DNA from: Ectocarpus siliculosus
Lineage: Eukaryota > Sar > Phaeophyceae > Ectocarpales > Ectocarpaceae
Direction of reading: 5' to 3'
DNA: 64,000 bases
Assembly: GCA_000310025.1 (NCBI GenBank)
Contig: FN649752.1
Span: 428,695 to 492,694, forward strand
The notes below the pieces were generated by a model. It was given only the letters and a program-made list of their open reading frames with translations. It searched no databases and was not told the DNA's origin. This document shows, one piece after another, positions 10,952 through 22,874 of this stretch. Both the position numbers and the translations under genes were made by a program. The number at the start of each line of letters is the position of its first letter. The stretch's first letter is position 1.

Positions 10952-13900
10952 ATGGCGCGTAACGAGGAGAAAGCGCAGATGATGATGAACAAGTGGACCA
11001 CCATGAAGGAGCAGATGGCAAAACCGGAGCGTGGCAGACGGCCGTTCCTCTCGTCCGAGTGCGACAACCTCCAGGATGCCGAGCTCTGGCGAAGAGACAT
11101 CATCCGCGAGACCTCCAAGAGCGTCCACCTGATCCAAAACGCCGGGGCCGGCGAGCACAAGATCCGCGACCTCAACGACCAGATCAACAAGCTCTTGCGA
11201 GAGCGAACGCACTGGGACAAGAGAATACTGGAGCTTGGCGGCCCTGACTACGCCGCCAACGCCCCCAAGTCGTACGACGCGGACGGGCGGGAGCTGCCGG
11301 GAGGGGGGGGTTACATGTACTTTGGCGCGGCGAAGGGGCTGCCCGGAGTCCGCGAGCTGTTCCACAAGTCGGATGTGGAGAACCCCAGGAGGACACGGAA
11401 AGATATGTACCAGTTCATTACTCCAGACTACTACGGCTACAGGTGAGCAAGCCAGCGACGCGGGTCTGCATTCCCTAGTCAACATGCCAAATGGCAGTCC
11501 CGTCTTGCTGATAACATATGCAGTGTTGCTGTGGTGCATCGATCGCTTTCGTGAACCTTGTCCCTGGCGGGGGGCTTGCGTTGATGCCATGCGGTTCGTC
11601 TCTAACCTCCGAGCGTGCCTTCGGCTATGGCAACTTCGTACAGAAGAATATTACTTCGCAGTTGATCGAAGATTCCCAGTATCATAAGATCATGTGCTAA
11701 GTGCTAATGTAGAGTCTACATCCGCTGAAGCGCTGCGCGGTAGTTGTGAGTTCAAGACAGCAGTAGGTAAGAGCAAGCTGGCTAACCCTTACAGAGTAGC
11801 ACGGTCATGAATGCTCTCACGTCCACCATCTGTCACATTAGTATCTACCAGCACTCCATCTCGTGTCTTTAATCACTAATCACAGCTATGCGCCGGTCCT
11901 CCACCTCGCACCTACTACAACTACAACAGTGATCCGCACAAGTCCAAAGGCGATTCTCGTCAATTGGGGGCGATTGCGCTGTGTGACGGACTGGCTCGCG
12001 CCTCATGTGTCCATAGGTAGACAACACTCGGGAGGAGGAAATCGAACTTCACAAGTGGAGGTCGTTGGTGGTTTCTGCCCAATGTATCATGAACGTGATT
12101 GAACCAATATCTCGTCTCGTCTGCCATATGTACAAGTATATCCCAACAATTCGCGTGCAATTTGTGGGATTGATTCATTCAGGGACGAGGAGGACGGTGT
12201 TCTCGTGGCGAAGGAGGCGGTGATGGAAAAGAGGAAGGTGCAGTCAGCGGTGTCGGAGTGGCAGGCGGAGAAGCGACGCCGCTTGGAGGACGGGGAGGAG
12301 GAGGCGGGGGGAGACGCTGACGACGAGGACGTACAAGACGTCCAGGTGCTTGTTGAACATCCGCCATTGCGTCTGGTTGTGAGACAGCAAGGATCCTCTT
12401 TCCCTAAGCAGCTTCTTTCCCTAAGCAGCTTGAGGATCAAACGCCCAAGAATCGCACATGCTTGCATCGTGATTCTTGCGTGTCGAGAGAAGAAGAGCTT
12501 TAGCCGTGGTTGGCTGAATACCAAACTGCTAGAGCGCAGTCGCCGTGCGTTCGCCATGCGTGTTCCTAGTTGCTCTCCCGTGCCACAGTCCAGCTTCGTT
12601 GCGTAGGCTTCTGCAATTGGGCCGTTTTTCCCCGACATGGCTGTGGGGGGGGGGACTAGCTTACTTCCAGTCTATTTTCAAGATGTACGCGCCGATAGGT
12701 TTTCTTGGCTGTGTTCGGCACACCCTCCCAGCACCGCTGGCGGCCGCGCAGACTTCCATGACGTAGATATGGACAGCGACAGAGCCGTTATACCCTCACA
12801 GGCACCGCAGTCCATTTTCGGCGCCATTAGTGTATCCACAACCGCGGGCGTGGGACGATTGTACATATCATTGAGTTGAAGAACACTCAGACGACCAGAT
12901 GAGACAAAAATCGCCGCTTCTTTTTCGAAAAGGAAACTAAACGAAGCAAGACACCAAGCGCAGCCACACAGAGACTCCCACCATTAATCGATTTCACACA
13001 GGCGCCCCACCACCCAAGACCGATCTTCGGTACGGCAATTCGCATTTGAACGACGGTCGTTCTTTCTCATGTCCGAGAGCGCGTCTGGTGGATCAGCGAC
13101 GCCTGCATTGTGGTGCCACATTCTAGGCCGCTATACATCCACCCGAGGTCATTATCGTTGTCCTGATTCCCAGGAACCCCGATGCACAACACGACACCCC
13201 CGAGGTGTAGGACGGGGTTGTGTGGAGGAACAAATGCCGATTGAGAATGAGTGACACGGGGCAACACGCCAACGCACAGGCAGTGTGGTCCGAAGGAGAC
13301 AAGAGTCCCCGCTGATGTTATGTGCGAGGCCGGCGAGAACTGTGTGCCCAAGCCCGGCGGTGACGTTGCCGGTGTCACGGCACTGCCACTGCCGGGCTGG
13401 GGAGCGCATCTCTGGGCGGCGCCGCGGGTAACATCAGCTTTGGCTCTGTCTACTTCCACCACACCCCCTGCGCGTTGGAGCACTGCGCGTTGCTCCGTGA
13501 CACTCATGGCATGTTTGCCCCCCGCTCAACCGCCTTCTTGGGTGGTGGGGTCGTAGCGCTGCTCTGCAACGGTTCAATGGTGATTGCCTCGGCTGGATAA
13601 AGCGGCCGAGAATGTGGCACCACAATGCAGGTGTCGCTGATCCACCCGCAACAAGAGAAGCCTTCTCGGACATGAGAGAAGGACGACTGTCGGTCAAAAG
13701 CGAAGGGCCTTGTTGGAAATCGGGGTTGCAGGGTGGAGCGCCCGTCTGAATGTGATGCAAGTGTATCTGTGCTTCGCATCGTGATAATAATTGCTTCGTT
13801 TTTTCGAGGACGCGGCCCAATTGCTGGAAGACTATTACATAGTCAAATCCTCTAGGTCCTCACACCTGAACAGCGTGTGTTAACAACGTTCCCCAGGGAA

Positions 13901-14617
13901 GTACGGTGTTACCACCAAATTTCTTGCTGCTGATGAGCATACCGTTATTGGATTTTCCACAATTCGTGATATCACAATATTGTTCCTGTCATCCCGGACA
14001 ATGAATATTGTTGTCCAAATACTTGCGTGAGATGCTCCAACACTGCCCCCCCAGATCCCTGGTGTTATCTCGCATATGGCGCGTGTTGAATGCCTAAGGG
14101 CGAACCAGCGTTGCTTGGTCCGTTGGCGAAAATCTTGACTCGTTGTTGCGCCGTCTACACGCGCCGTAAAGTTGGCGGTGTAGGATGGGTTGGCAGGGCT
14201 GATGCTTCTCGACCTACAAGACAATGTATCTCGAGTAAAATAACTGCTTGGAACAATGCTATATGTTTTTACCTGTATACCGGCCACGCGCAACATGCTT
14301 ACAGTGTTCATTTTTTTTTCCCGCTGATTTCTCTCTTGAGAGGCACGTGGCAACGCTGCATGTTTTGTTCCGGGTGCCGTGTCCAGAGCGCAGGCAGCGA
14401 TGGTTCACACCGACCGCCTTTTATTTTCTGCTACGTTTTTCTGCAGGGGCAAGCGGCCGAAGCCGCATCAGCAGCAACGTCCGCGGAAGTGCGAGCACAC
14501 GTCCCGGTGCCGTCGCAAGATGCCATCAAGGAGGCGATCCTCAAGAGGAAGAAGCTGACGCTACTGAAACGGCTTGACGGCGAGGAGGATGCGGCCGACG
14601 GCGAGATAGAGGACTAA
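10952..14617 (+). CDS. ISY1: pre-mRNA-splicing factor ISY1
   Basis: Exons 10952-11442, 12183-12345 and 14447-14617 join in phase and encode 274 aa; human ISY1 has 285. The N terminus starts MARNEEKA like the family. Conserved blocks are RRPFLSSECDNL, AELWRRDIIRE, IQNAGAGEHKIRDLNDQINK, LLRERTHWDKRILELGGPDY and YMYFGAAKGLPGVRELF. Exon 2 is acidic. The last exon carries the C-terminal signature HVPVPSQDAIKEAILKRKK. ISY1 is a component of the Prp19-associated (NTC) complex in the catalytic spliceosome and acts in the nucleus. The start ATG lies in a good context (caccatggcg). Intron 2 is about 2.1 kb and holds an inverted-repeat element. The gene is divergent from the LRRIQ3-like gene and convergent with the R-SNARE gene. 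Confidence 0.96.
12397..12430. repeat. 17-bp tandem duplication at the start of ISY1 intron 2
   Basis: The unit tctttccctaagcagct is repeated twice without mismatch, about 50 bases after the exon 2 donor. Confidence 0.9.
12922..13810. mobile_element. foldback/MITE-like element with about 210-bp terminal inverted repeats
   Basis: The arms, about 12922-13140 and 13590-13810, are diverged inverted copies of each other. The best-preserved inner part reads gatcagcgacgcctgcattg at 13091-13110, with its complement near 13620-13645. The outer ends both contain ttttcga followed by aaacgaagcaa. About 450 bases lie between the arms and encode no recognisable transposase. This is the structure of a non-autonomous foldback element. 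Its insertion in ISY1 intron 2 leaves the splice sites intact. No target-site duplication could be fixed because the outer ends are eroded. Confidence 0.65.
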
Positions 14618-16809
14618 GCTAGGGCCAAGACCACACGTTAATGTGTACTAGGATACCATTGTAGGAATCTTGGGAAGAGTAGCCCTCGCTGTAAGGTCGC
14701 CTTGAAAGTGTTGTTGCCCCCCTGCTGCCGTGTTGGACAGTATGTGGCTTCTGCCGGTGTGCGCCCTTCCTGTTCGAACGTTTCAGGAAAACAATCGCGG
14801 AGTAGAGTTTCGCGTATCAAGTGAAGCGTGCCCTTTTCTTTGCGATTGGTTGCCCGCGACACCCGTTGACTTGTTTCGCCAGCACGCCATCGTTATTCGA
14901 GAGCTGTTGTTGCCTAATGGTTGCAAGACTTCTACTGCTGTGTGTCTCGCGAATGGCTGCCATACGTCGTGCGGGACGTGCCTAGCACAATGCTCCTATC
15001 ATAGCCTCTCGTTCTTGTATGCCATTTTTTTTCGGATGTCGGGCTTGGGGTTTGGATTTTTGTTCCAACGCATCGTAGAGGACCTGCATTTAGAGTGTTG
15101 CTCTGCGCTAGATACTTCTCCGGTTGGCAGCACCTCGAGTACGCAGTACAGAATGATGGTATCAGTCTCACGGGGGACGGGGACAGTTGGTCTGTCTTTG
15201 GGAACGTTTTCTAAACTTGAATGCCCTCGGAATCGTCCGTGAATAGCTGCTACCAGTCCACAGCAAGTTTGTGCCGAAACAACAGCTTCCTCGCTGTTCG
15301 TGAAGAAACGTCGGTGTCACGGGATGGCTTCCAAATCGCTACTTTTTCCGGCGCAAAGGAGACACGACTTTAGAATCGACATGTTGGTGTGGAGCAGCCT
15401 TCCTGAAATGATGACGTGGTATCCATGTTCTGGTTTCCGATACCCCTTCCTCCCTTGAGTGCGCCGTAGTGAATGCTGTGAGCACGCTGTTTAAAGCAAC
15501 CGCGAAACTAGGTTTTGTATGTGTTGGAGGGAATCGCACTTTGCGCAGGATCATGACCGACAGACCCAGAGTCTATTTCCTGGACCCTTCATGACCCCTT
15601 CTCCCTCCGCCTCCTGGTCGACAAACAATACACTGCACTGCTTTTATTGAATGCAATGCAATTCAAAGCAATGCAATTGTTCGACAGGTGTTTATACCTC
15701 TTGGAGTCTCGACACGCACAACAACAGGTTGATTGGCCATTTTTTGCAGGTGCTCTTGTGCTCAAGAAGGCGCTCGACTTCCTTCAGCTTGTCTCCATAG
15801 GTAAGCTGGCGAGCCTCATACTTGGACCAGGGTAAATAAATGGCACAGATATCGTGCCATTTCGGCTTTCGACCAAAGAGTTGACGTCTCTCAGCATGTA
15901 ATTCTTGACATCGAAACTCGCACCAAAAAAGTCGCCTTGAATCAAAATTTCTTGTTGATCTAAACTTGACATGCACACTGGTCCATTGGTTCTCCAGGAG
16001 CACGCCAAACATCAGCGTCCTTCCCCTCTGTATAATACAAACGCAGACAGTTAAACTTCAAGCAATGGCCTCCTCGCGCCCCTCCCCACATTATTGCTTC
16101 CTGTGCTCATGAGGAGACGTCGAGCCTCGTTCCACTGGACGTGGTGATATTATCCCTCGCCTAAGGCAAAGGCGACAGAAACAAGAAATAATATACCGGT
16201 CACGGACTGCTGGAATCAGGATTCATATGCTACAGCAGTGCAATTAGCTGGTGCCACATCGCATCGGCGTCGCCGGCCAACACATCACTCCGCTGAATGC
16301 AGTAGCTAGCACACAACATCATTATCGGCTGCGCCCGTCCGAGAGTGCATGGATGCTACGCCCTACACGGAAGTAACACGAAAGGTACTAAAGCAACACG
16401 GCGCGCTGATCGCCTGTTCGCCGGGAGACGTCTAAAAGCTTTGCCGTGAACCAAACGCCCACATCTGCTACGACGGTAGGCCACACTTCTTCCCCTCTGC
16501 GCACACTTCTTTCCTGGTCGAAACCAGCAGATCGAAACGAAGATCGGGCAATTAGAGCGCCATGCCCCTTCGCTTTCACGCAACCCAGCCAGCTGCCTAA
16601 AGACACTGCAACCTTCGCTTTTCTCTGAATACTTTAAATCGATCACGGGCGGTGCCAGACGCCCAGAAACTACCAACATGTTTCACTGGATGCTACGCTC
16701 CGCCTAGAACACGGGGCTTCAGGTTTATCGCCGACGATATACATTGGAGAAACGGGCGCCATGCAGTGAGTGCACCACATGCATGCCCCGTGCACACCAC
16801 TTTGGCCCC
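14618..16809. other. tail-to-tail intergenic region
   Basis: The region lies between the convergent ISY1 and R-SNARE genes. No gene was recognised. An open minus-strand stretch at 16008-15784 reads like protein (LIQGDFFGASFDVKNYML, GTISVPFIYPGPSMRL), but no family was recognised and no splice partner was found; it could be an exon fossil or chance. Small repeats of gcaatgcaatt lie at about 15650-15680. Confidence 0.35.
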
Positions 16810-19800
16810 CTAGTCGCTGTTGTTCTTGGCGTGCAGTGCGATTGGCACGATGATGATGATGAGCAGGATGATCACCACCAAGGCCAGCAACAACCACATC
16901 TGATGGTGCAGATAAGAACAACAACAACACACGAGGAGTTGAGAGCGAGATCAGGTTTGCTACGAGTTGCAGAGCGAGATCGAGCTTTGCTGCGGGACTT
17001 GTTTCGTTCGAGTCAGCATGACAAAATCCCTACCAAGCCAATCTGCCCATAAATTGGAAATCAGCCGGGTCCCGGTGTACGACGAACCAGAAGAAAGCGC
17101 GTACGAAGCTACGGGGTAAAATAACTCTGCTGCCGAATTAAAGCTTAATCTTCGGCAACGAAGAAAGAACAACGGTTTCAGAAGAACAACAACAGCAGCA
17201 GCAACAAGGACGACTAGTAATAAGTATTACCTTGATCGCCTTGCACCTCATCTGCCTCCGGAGCGCGGAGGAGCGGTTTTGGAACACCTTTGCCTGCCAG
17301 TACAAGGACGCAGCACGGATAATAGGTTGATCCTTCGTGCTGGGAGTGAATACATGCAAGAGCCGCCAGCACAGAGTGAGGTTGTTTGCCGCTAAAAAAA
17401 CGGTATTTTGTCAGTCGCAGCAACAACAGTACTTCCAAGATAATGGACACGTGGTTCGATGCTGCTAGTTGTGCCAACTGTTGAAGGCGCGTGTCATACG
17501 ATCGAGAACTACTTCCAACAGTACAATTACACGGCATTCCGAAAAGCAAAAGCGCAAGACGAAACGGCACTCGGCGGACACGCCAACCACCCGCCACGAC
17601 GCGAACCTCACGAAACACTCGCTCCCAGTTAGTACAGCATGTCTTGAACGGTCTACCACGGCTAGAAGATACGAGGCGTGCTAGATTCTGTGGGTGGCCT
17701 CAGGGGAGGAATGTGAACCTTGTGTAAATCGATTCCCCAGGGAAGCCAGACGCAGAAAAACACCTATATCGTTCGGAGCTTTTTTTTGGGGGGGGGCACT
17801 TGCGGGGTGGGGAGAGAGCCCTTTCCTCTCCTTTCCCTTAACATCCAAGCAAAAATAAAAAATACATGCCTCGTGGGCCAACGTAGCCGTATCCCGGACT
17901 GACCTGTTCGTTCAGGTTCTCAGCGTTTTCGCTGATCTGGTCTAGCCGCTCCTCGTTGGCGAGCATCTGCTGGATGTTGTCCTGCATGGTCACCTTCACA
18001 ACGTCCACTTTGTCCTGCGCAGCGCAGCAGCCGGAATTTCGAAGACAAAACGATCCCACCGAACAACATTATCGAACAGCACCATGCCATACCGTAGGGC
18101 CTCAACCCCGGTCAACTCGCAGCTACACAAGCGTGGAATGCGAATTGGCTGCACGTTTCTTGTCGTGCACACGTGGTACAGCAGCCGTATGTTATCGCAT
18201 CTGGTGGTTCAGCTGTAGTCACAAATGACGCTTGCCTGCTCGATGTCGGCGAAAACACCTGCAATAAGGACCGTCGACTACTTTGTACACGTACGGTAGA
18301 CGCACAAAAGAAAAACAAGGCAAACCCCGGGCATCTTTGCCGCATCTGGCTGTGAAGCTGCCACAGCAGGGATAGGCCGATTTTCGAGAATAAGTCGATG
18401 CTGAATGTGCAACACTGACGTCGCATGGGCGAACGAAGCTACGCTCGTGCGAGGAGACCAACTTCGCACGTGTTCACACACTACTAGGTCTCCTCTGCAC
18501 TCGACGGACTTTGGTCTACCTCCATCGAATCACCTTGCACCCAAACATCGGTACCCCCATTGTCCCTTACTCTACCCCGAGGTCCAGCCAGAGAAACCTA
18601 CATATATATCCATGGCGACGCCGCGAGGGGGTAAAACGAGTTTCTACCAATATTAAGATTTGACTTGCCTGTACAGCTGCCATCCGGTCCACGTTACGGA
18701 TGTCGTCGTACTTGATGCACAGGTCCGAGAAGCTTGACTTCATCGTGCGCGACAAGCCTCCCTCCTTAGCGGTGAGCGACTTGTCCCCCACCTTCGCCGT
18801 GTCATGACATCCCGTCATTGACCGCATACCCCACCGGATCCCCCATCATGGCGGTCAATCAAGCACGCAGCAGGCAGCCGTTTCAGTCAGTCGTTGCGCC
18901 AACGAGCATCAGACGAAGCAGCTGTGTACTAAATGGGCGACAAGGGCTGTCATCGACGGCAACCAATGTGTACATGACTGCGCAATCATCGATGCTTTTC
19001 GCAACGTGTCAAGCATGGACCTGTGAGATTTAGTCAAATCTCGCTGAATCGCTCCGAAGCTGGCCTCCTTTGTGAGCAAGAGTTTACTAACCCCCAAATG
19101 CCATAAAATGGAAGGCAGAACATTCGGTACCAACCTACGACCTTGTCTAATTCTGGGGCACTGCTGTGGTCTCAAACGTCGCTGTTGTGTTGAATCCAAG
19201 ACCATGATTAGCGGCACGTCACAAGTTTGATTCAGTTGCGAGCGCAGCAGCTATTCAAAAGGACGAAAACAGCATGGTCCCCAATTCATCGAAACAGGAC
19301 GACAATACACAAGTGTAGCAGCTCGACATAGGAGGGAAATAAACATTTGGCGACCGCCTTAAAGACCGCGGTTAAGGTGAAAAAAGGCTAGTGGACCAGG
19401 CCTGGCTCTGGAATCTCCAGCACAATCGGCCAGCCAGCCACAGCCAGCTAGACAGCACCGCCCAAGCCTGGCCTGTTCGCGGCACCGGCATGTTCCCGCG
19501 TCCTGCATACGCCTAGACACCGTGGCCGGGCCAACCTCCTAAGCCACGCCGGATCAACAGACCTTTTTTCTAGCACTGACTGTACCAGACTTTAATCACC
19601 TGGTTCTATTCCGCGTTTCGGATGGGTTTGGAAGGAACAGATCGCGGGCGGGGAACAGGCGGGTCAACTACCACGCCCGGGTGACACTGGCCGGAGCGTA
19701 CTTGGGGGCGCATTTCCGACGGTTTTCTAGCGAACTAGTCTTTCTCGGACGTGTGGTGGGTGAGCTGGGCTTGCGCCAGCCTACAATACATATTGTGGAG

Positions 19801-21509
19801 TTTCGGAATTCAAGTGACGCGAGATGGTTGTCCGATTGCCACTATTTTTTCCTCTTCGTGATCGGCTCTCCCTTGCATCGCTTGGTGGTCGAGGTTCGAA
19901 ACGATAGGTGCCACATGTGTGGCTGTCGGTTGGATGGCCATTGTAAACTGTCCTGTACTACATTGTACAAACGTTACAATACTTGCGGATTCCGCAGCGA
20001 GTGCTGCTAGGAGGCTTAGTGAAACCTCGTATCTCACACCAGGTAAGTCCTTGAAATGGTTGCGCACAGCAGAGGGGAAGTTGGGTACTCCAACCGGCAA
20101 CACTCGGGTGGGGCTGGCAGCTACAGAAGTTAATCTGAATACGATCCTCCACACCTTGGTGAGGAACTTGGTCTGTGCCTCCTCCAGCAGGGTGAATGCG
20201 ATTCTCGCAGGGTACTCCTTGTCCGTGACGCAGCTGTAGATGCGGTTGCTGTCGTCCGCGACAAAGTGGATAGAGAACATGCGGCCCTCTACGGAGTAGC
20301 GCTTGCGAGGCTCCACAAACGTGTCCGGGTTGGACATAAGCTGAGGTGTCATGTGTGCAGCGAAGAGGATAAGAGTTAGATGAGCGGGCGTGACAAAGGG
20401 TGGCGAACACAAAACCTGCCGTGCTTCACATTCGTCGTCAAACTCGTCTTAACCTGCGTCTCTCACCGGTTCTTCAATCCGACGGGTACATCTACAGCTG
20501 TACATAAATAATTAAGGAACAATAAATACATACACAGAAAGACTACCCATAAATAATGAATCAACTGGAGTTTCGCTTTTACTGTAAATTGGATACAAGT
20601 ATGAATGAGGGTAGATTTGATTAGACGGATAGGTGATTGGTTTATGTAAATGGTGAGAAGGAGGACGATACAAGCTGTAGGACGCATCTACAGCTAACTT
20701 GGAAGCGGGAGGGCTGCTAAATTTGCTTCTTTGGGACAGGGATATGTCCATGATGCAGGGCAGCATTCCGAGTACCGTACGCTCCCGCACATTATCGGCG
20801 GTATTACGAAACACACTACATTATTGTCACGTGCAAAGCATTTGCAAAGCATTGAATGATTTGAACTGCGGCCGTCGACCATGTACGTGCGTCAACTCTT
20901 TTCAATGTAGCGCCAACTGCGCAACAAAAACTAGCATCCGCGGCATCACCTGGCCTGCTGCAAGTTCCTACGAAGCATCAGAATGGTAACCTCCTCTCTG
21001 CCTTGCTGCTGTAATGCATGCAATACATCAGCTCGTTGACTCCTCTCGATGTCCTTCGCTGTAGCGTTCCGCTGAAGATCGTGATTGGGGGACTCTACGG
21101 AGAGAACAAAACTGAATCAACCCCAAAATTTAGCGCGGAATTATCTGGTAGAATACTGATTTTCGGGACTCTTGTTGTTGCGTGTTGCTTGAGAGAGAGA
21201 GCAGCTGCTTTGTTGTTGACCAACAATAAAGGCATTGCCGACCACAGCCCCAACGTGCCAACGGCACTGCAGGGAGGGGGGGGGGGCGCTGTGTGCCCGG
21301 CGCGTGCTGGGAGGACACACACTGCTTGCACTCCCGCCGTTTCAGGTTTTGAACCCGCGGCCACACGGAGTCGACCCGACCGACCGAACGGGCCTCTTTC
21401 TCACCTCCTTGATGATAAGGGAGTCATCTGCCTCCGACGGAGAGTATCCCGCCACCAGCACCCGGTCCGTAAACCGTATCACCCCCAAGAAGGTAATTCG
21501 CCGCGACAT
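16810..21509 (-). CDS. VAMP7-like: VAMP7-like longin R-SNARE (zero-layer Asn)
   Basis: Six exons, complement of 21405-21509, 20155-20340, 18669-18791, 17904-18014, 17231-17293 and 16810-16899, all join in phase 0 and encode 225 aa (human VAMP7, 220). Residues 1-115 form a longin domain (ITFLGVIRFTDRVLVAGYSP, SIHFVADDSNRIYSCVTDKE, ARIAFTLLEEAQTKF). TMKSSFSDL leads into the SNARE helix (DKVDVVKVTMQDNIQQML ANEERLDQI ENAENL). A basic linker (ALRRQMRCKAIK) precedes the C-terminal membrane anchor WLLLALVVIILLIIII. R-SNAREs of this type drive fusion at endosomal, vacuolar or plasma membranes. The heptad spacing places Asn of the LAN triplet where the family has the zero-layer Arg. Intron 3 uses a GC donor (cag/gcaagt). 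The start ATG at 21509 is the best fit to the longin N terminus. The family call is firm; subfamily 71/72/7 cannot be resolved. Confidence 0.9.
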
Positions 21510-22874
21510 TGCCTCTGCCCGTCGCAAGGTACTGGCTCTTCAAGCCGCAACGCCCAGCTGTGTTTGTGTGTGTTGTGCCGACTGATGATCGGGAACACGA
21601 CCGCCCTCGCAGCAGAAGACCTCGCCGGGTATTTGTTGCAAGCCTTGGGCAGGGAATACGCTCTGGTTGATAACAACGGGGTGGTGCTCTACGCTGTTGT
21701 GGTTGGAAACTGCCCGCGGGTCAAAGGTGGATGGGGCGTCGTTCTTGGTGTGCCTCCAGGGATGGTTCGCGGAACATATGGACACAAAACACAAATTCGA
21801 ACTCCGGTGGGGGGGGGGGACGCAAATTCATCCTCCACCCACCACAGATTTGTATGATCCGCAAGTCCGTCCAACCTTGACTTACTTGTCAAAGAGCGTG
21901 CCCTCAACCAATGTGTCTGCTCGTTGCTGCTGGCTTGTAAGTCTATGTAGTGATCTACAAAGCCTGACGCTTGTGCAGGGTGCCGGCCTGATCATCATCT
22001 GACCAAAATTTAAGAATTTGAAAATGAGAATTGAGCAAACACAAGGTTGGCTGAGTAGGCTGTGTTCAACCCATGAGACAATCCAACGCCTTGAGCCTTG
22101 CTCAAAGTAAATAGGTAGGTCTTGCACTAATGCGTGCGCTGTTGTAGGTGTTGGGAATAGTAAGCGAAACACCCATCTGGTCCATGCCATATAGATGGAA
22201 CAAAGGAGGTCTCCTCTTGTTAGGAACCCCTCTTGGAACGGGTGCTTTCGCCTCCGGTATCACATACTGTACACATGCACACGAGGCGTCAGGATGGGAG
22301 AGCTCAAGGACAGCCCGGATAACCAACGCAGGGTTGTCTCTCTCTCTTCTCAAAAAAGCAACGCATATGTACATGTGTTGGGTTCTCCCGACTGCTACTG
22401 TAGACAATAATGAATCCTTGCAGACGAAGAACAGAGTAAACGTGATACGAACGAACGCAAAACATCTTGTTCAGACCACAGCAGCAACGGACTCTGCAAA
22501 TCAATGATACGTAGAGCCGGCACTTGCGCCGGTTGGTGGCAGCTGGCGTTCGTCGTACGCTCAGCATTTTATTCTATCGACTTCGTTCTAAAGCAACGAA
22601 CATCCAGGACATGTTCGCACGACGTTGTTGCCGTTCCATACATACATGCTACAGGTCGTTCAACTACACGGAACAAACAGCCCTCTTCTAGCGGAAATCG
22701 CCCAACTGTCAGCATATTATGAAAAGGCGCCCAACGGCTGTTGTCTGCCAGAGTAGATGATGACGACGCTCCTCAACTGCCGTACTTATAGTAAACTCCA
22801 AGAAGAACATATGCTGGGATATCAAGGCCCGATAACTTCCCTCCTGTGCCTTCACCATCTGCTATATACATGTG
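21510..22874. other. intergenic region with possible reverse-transcriptase fossil
   Basis: The region lies between two minus-strand genes. No intact gene was recognised. On the plus strand, 22211-22260 reads GGLLLLGTPLGTGAFASGI, and in another frame 22293-22385 reads MGELKDSPDNQRRVVSL and KSNAYVHVLGSPD. Together these resemble the thumb region downstream of the catalytic core in non-LTR reverse transcriptases (lgxPlGs..fv, then D.Q.all..c...r..hl). The match is weak and frameshifted. Confidence 0.25.

Noticed and set aside
21018-21857. Plus-strand open frame of 279 aa opposite the first R-SNARE exon
   Set aside because: It overlaps the longin-coding exon on the other strand, contains low-complexity runs and matches no family.
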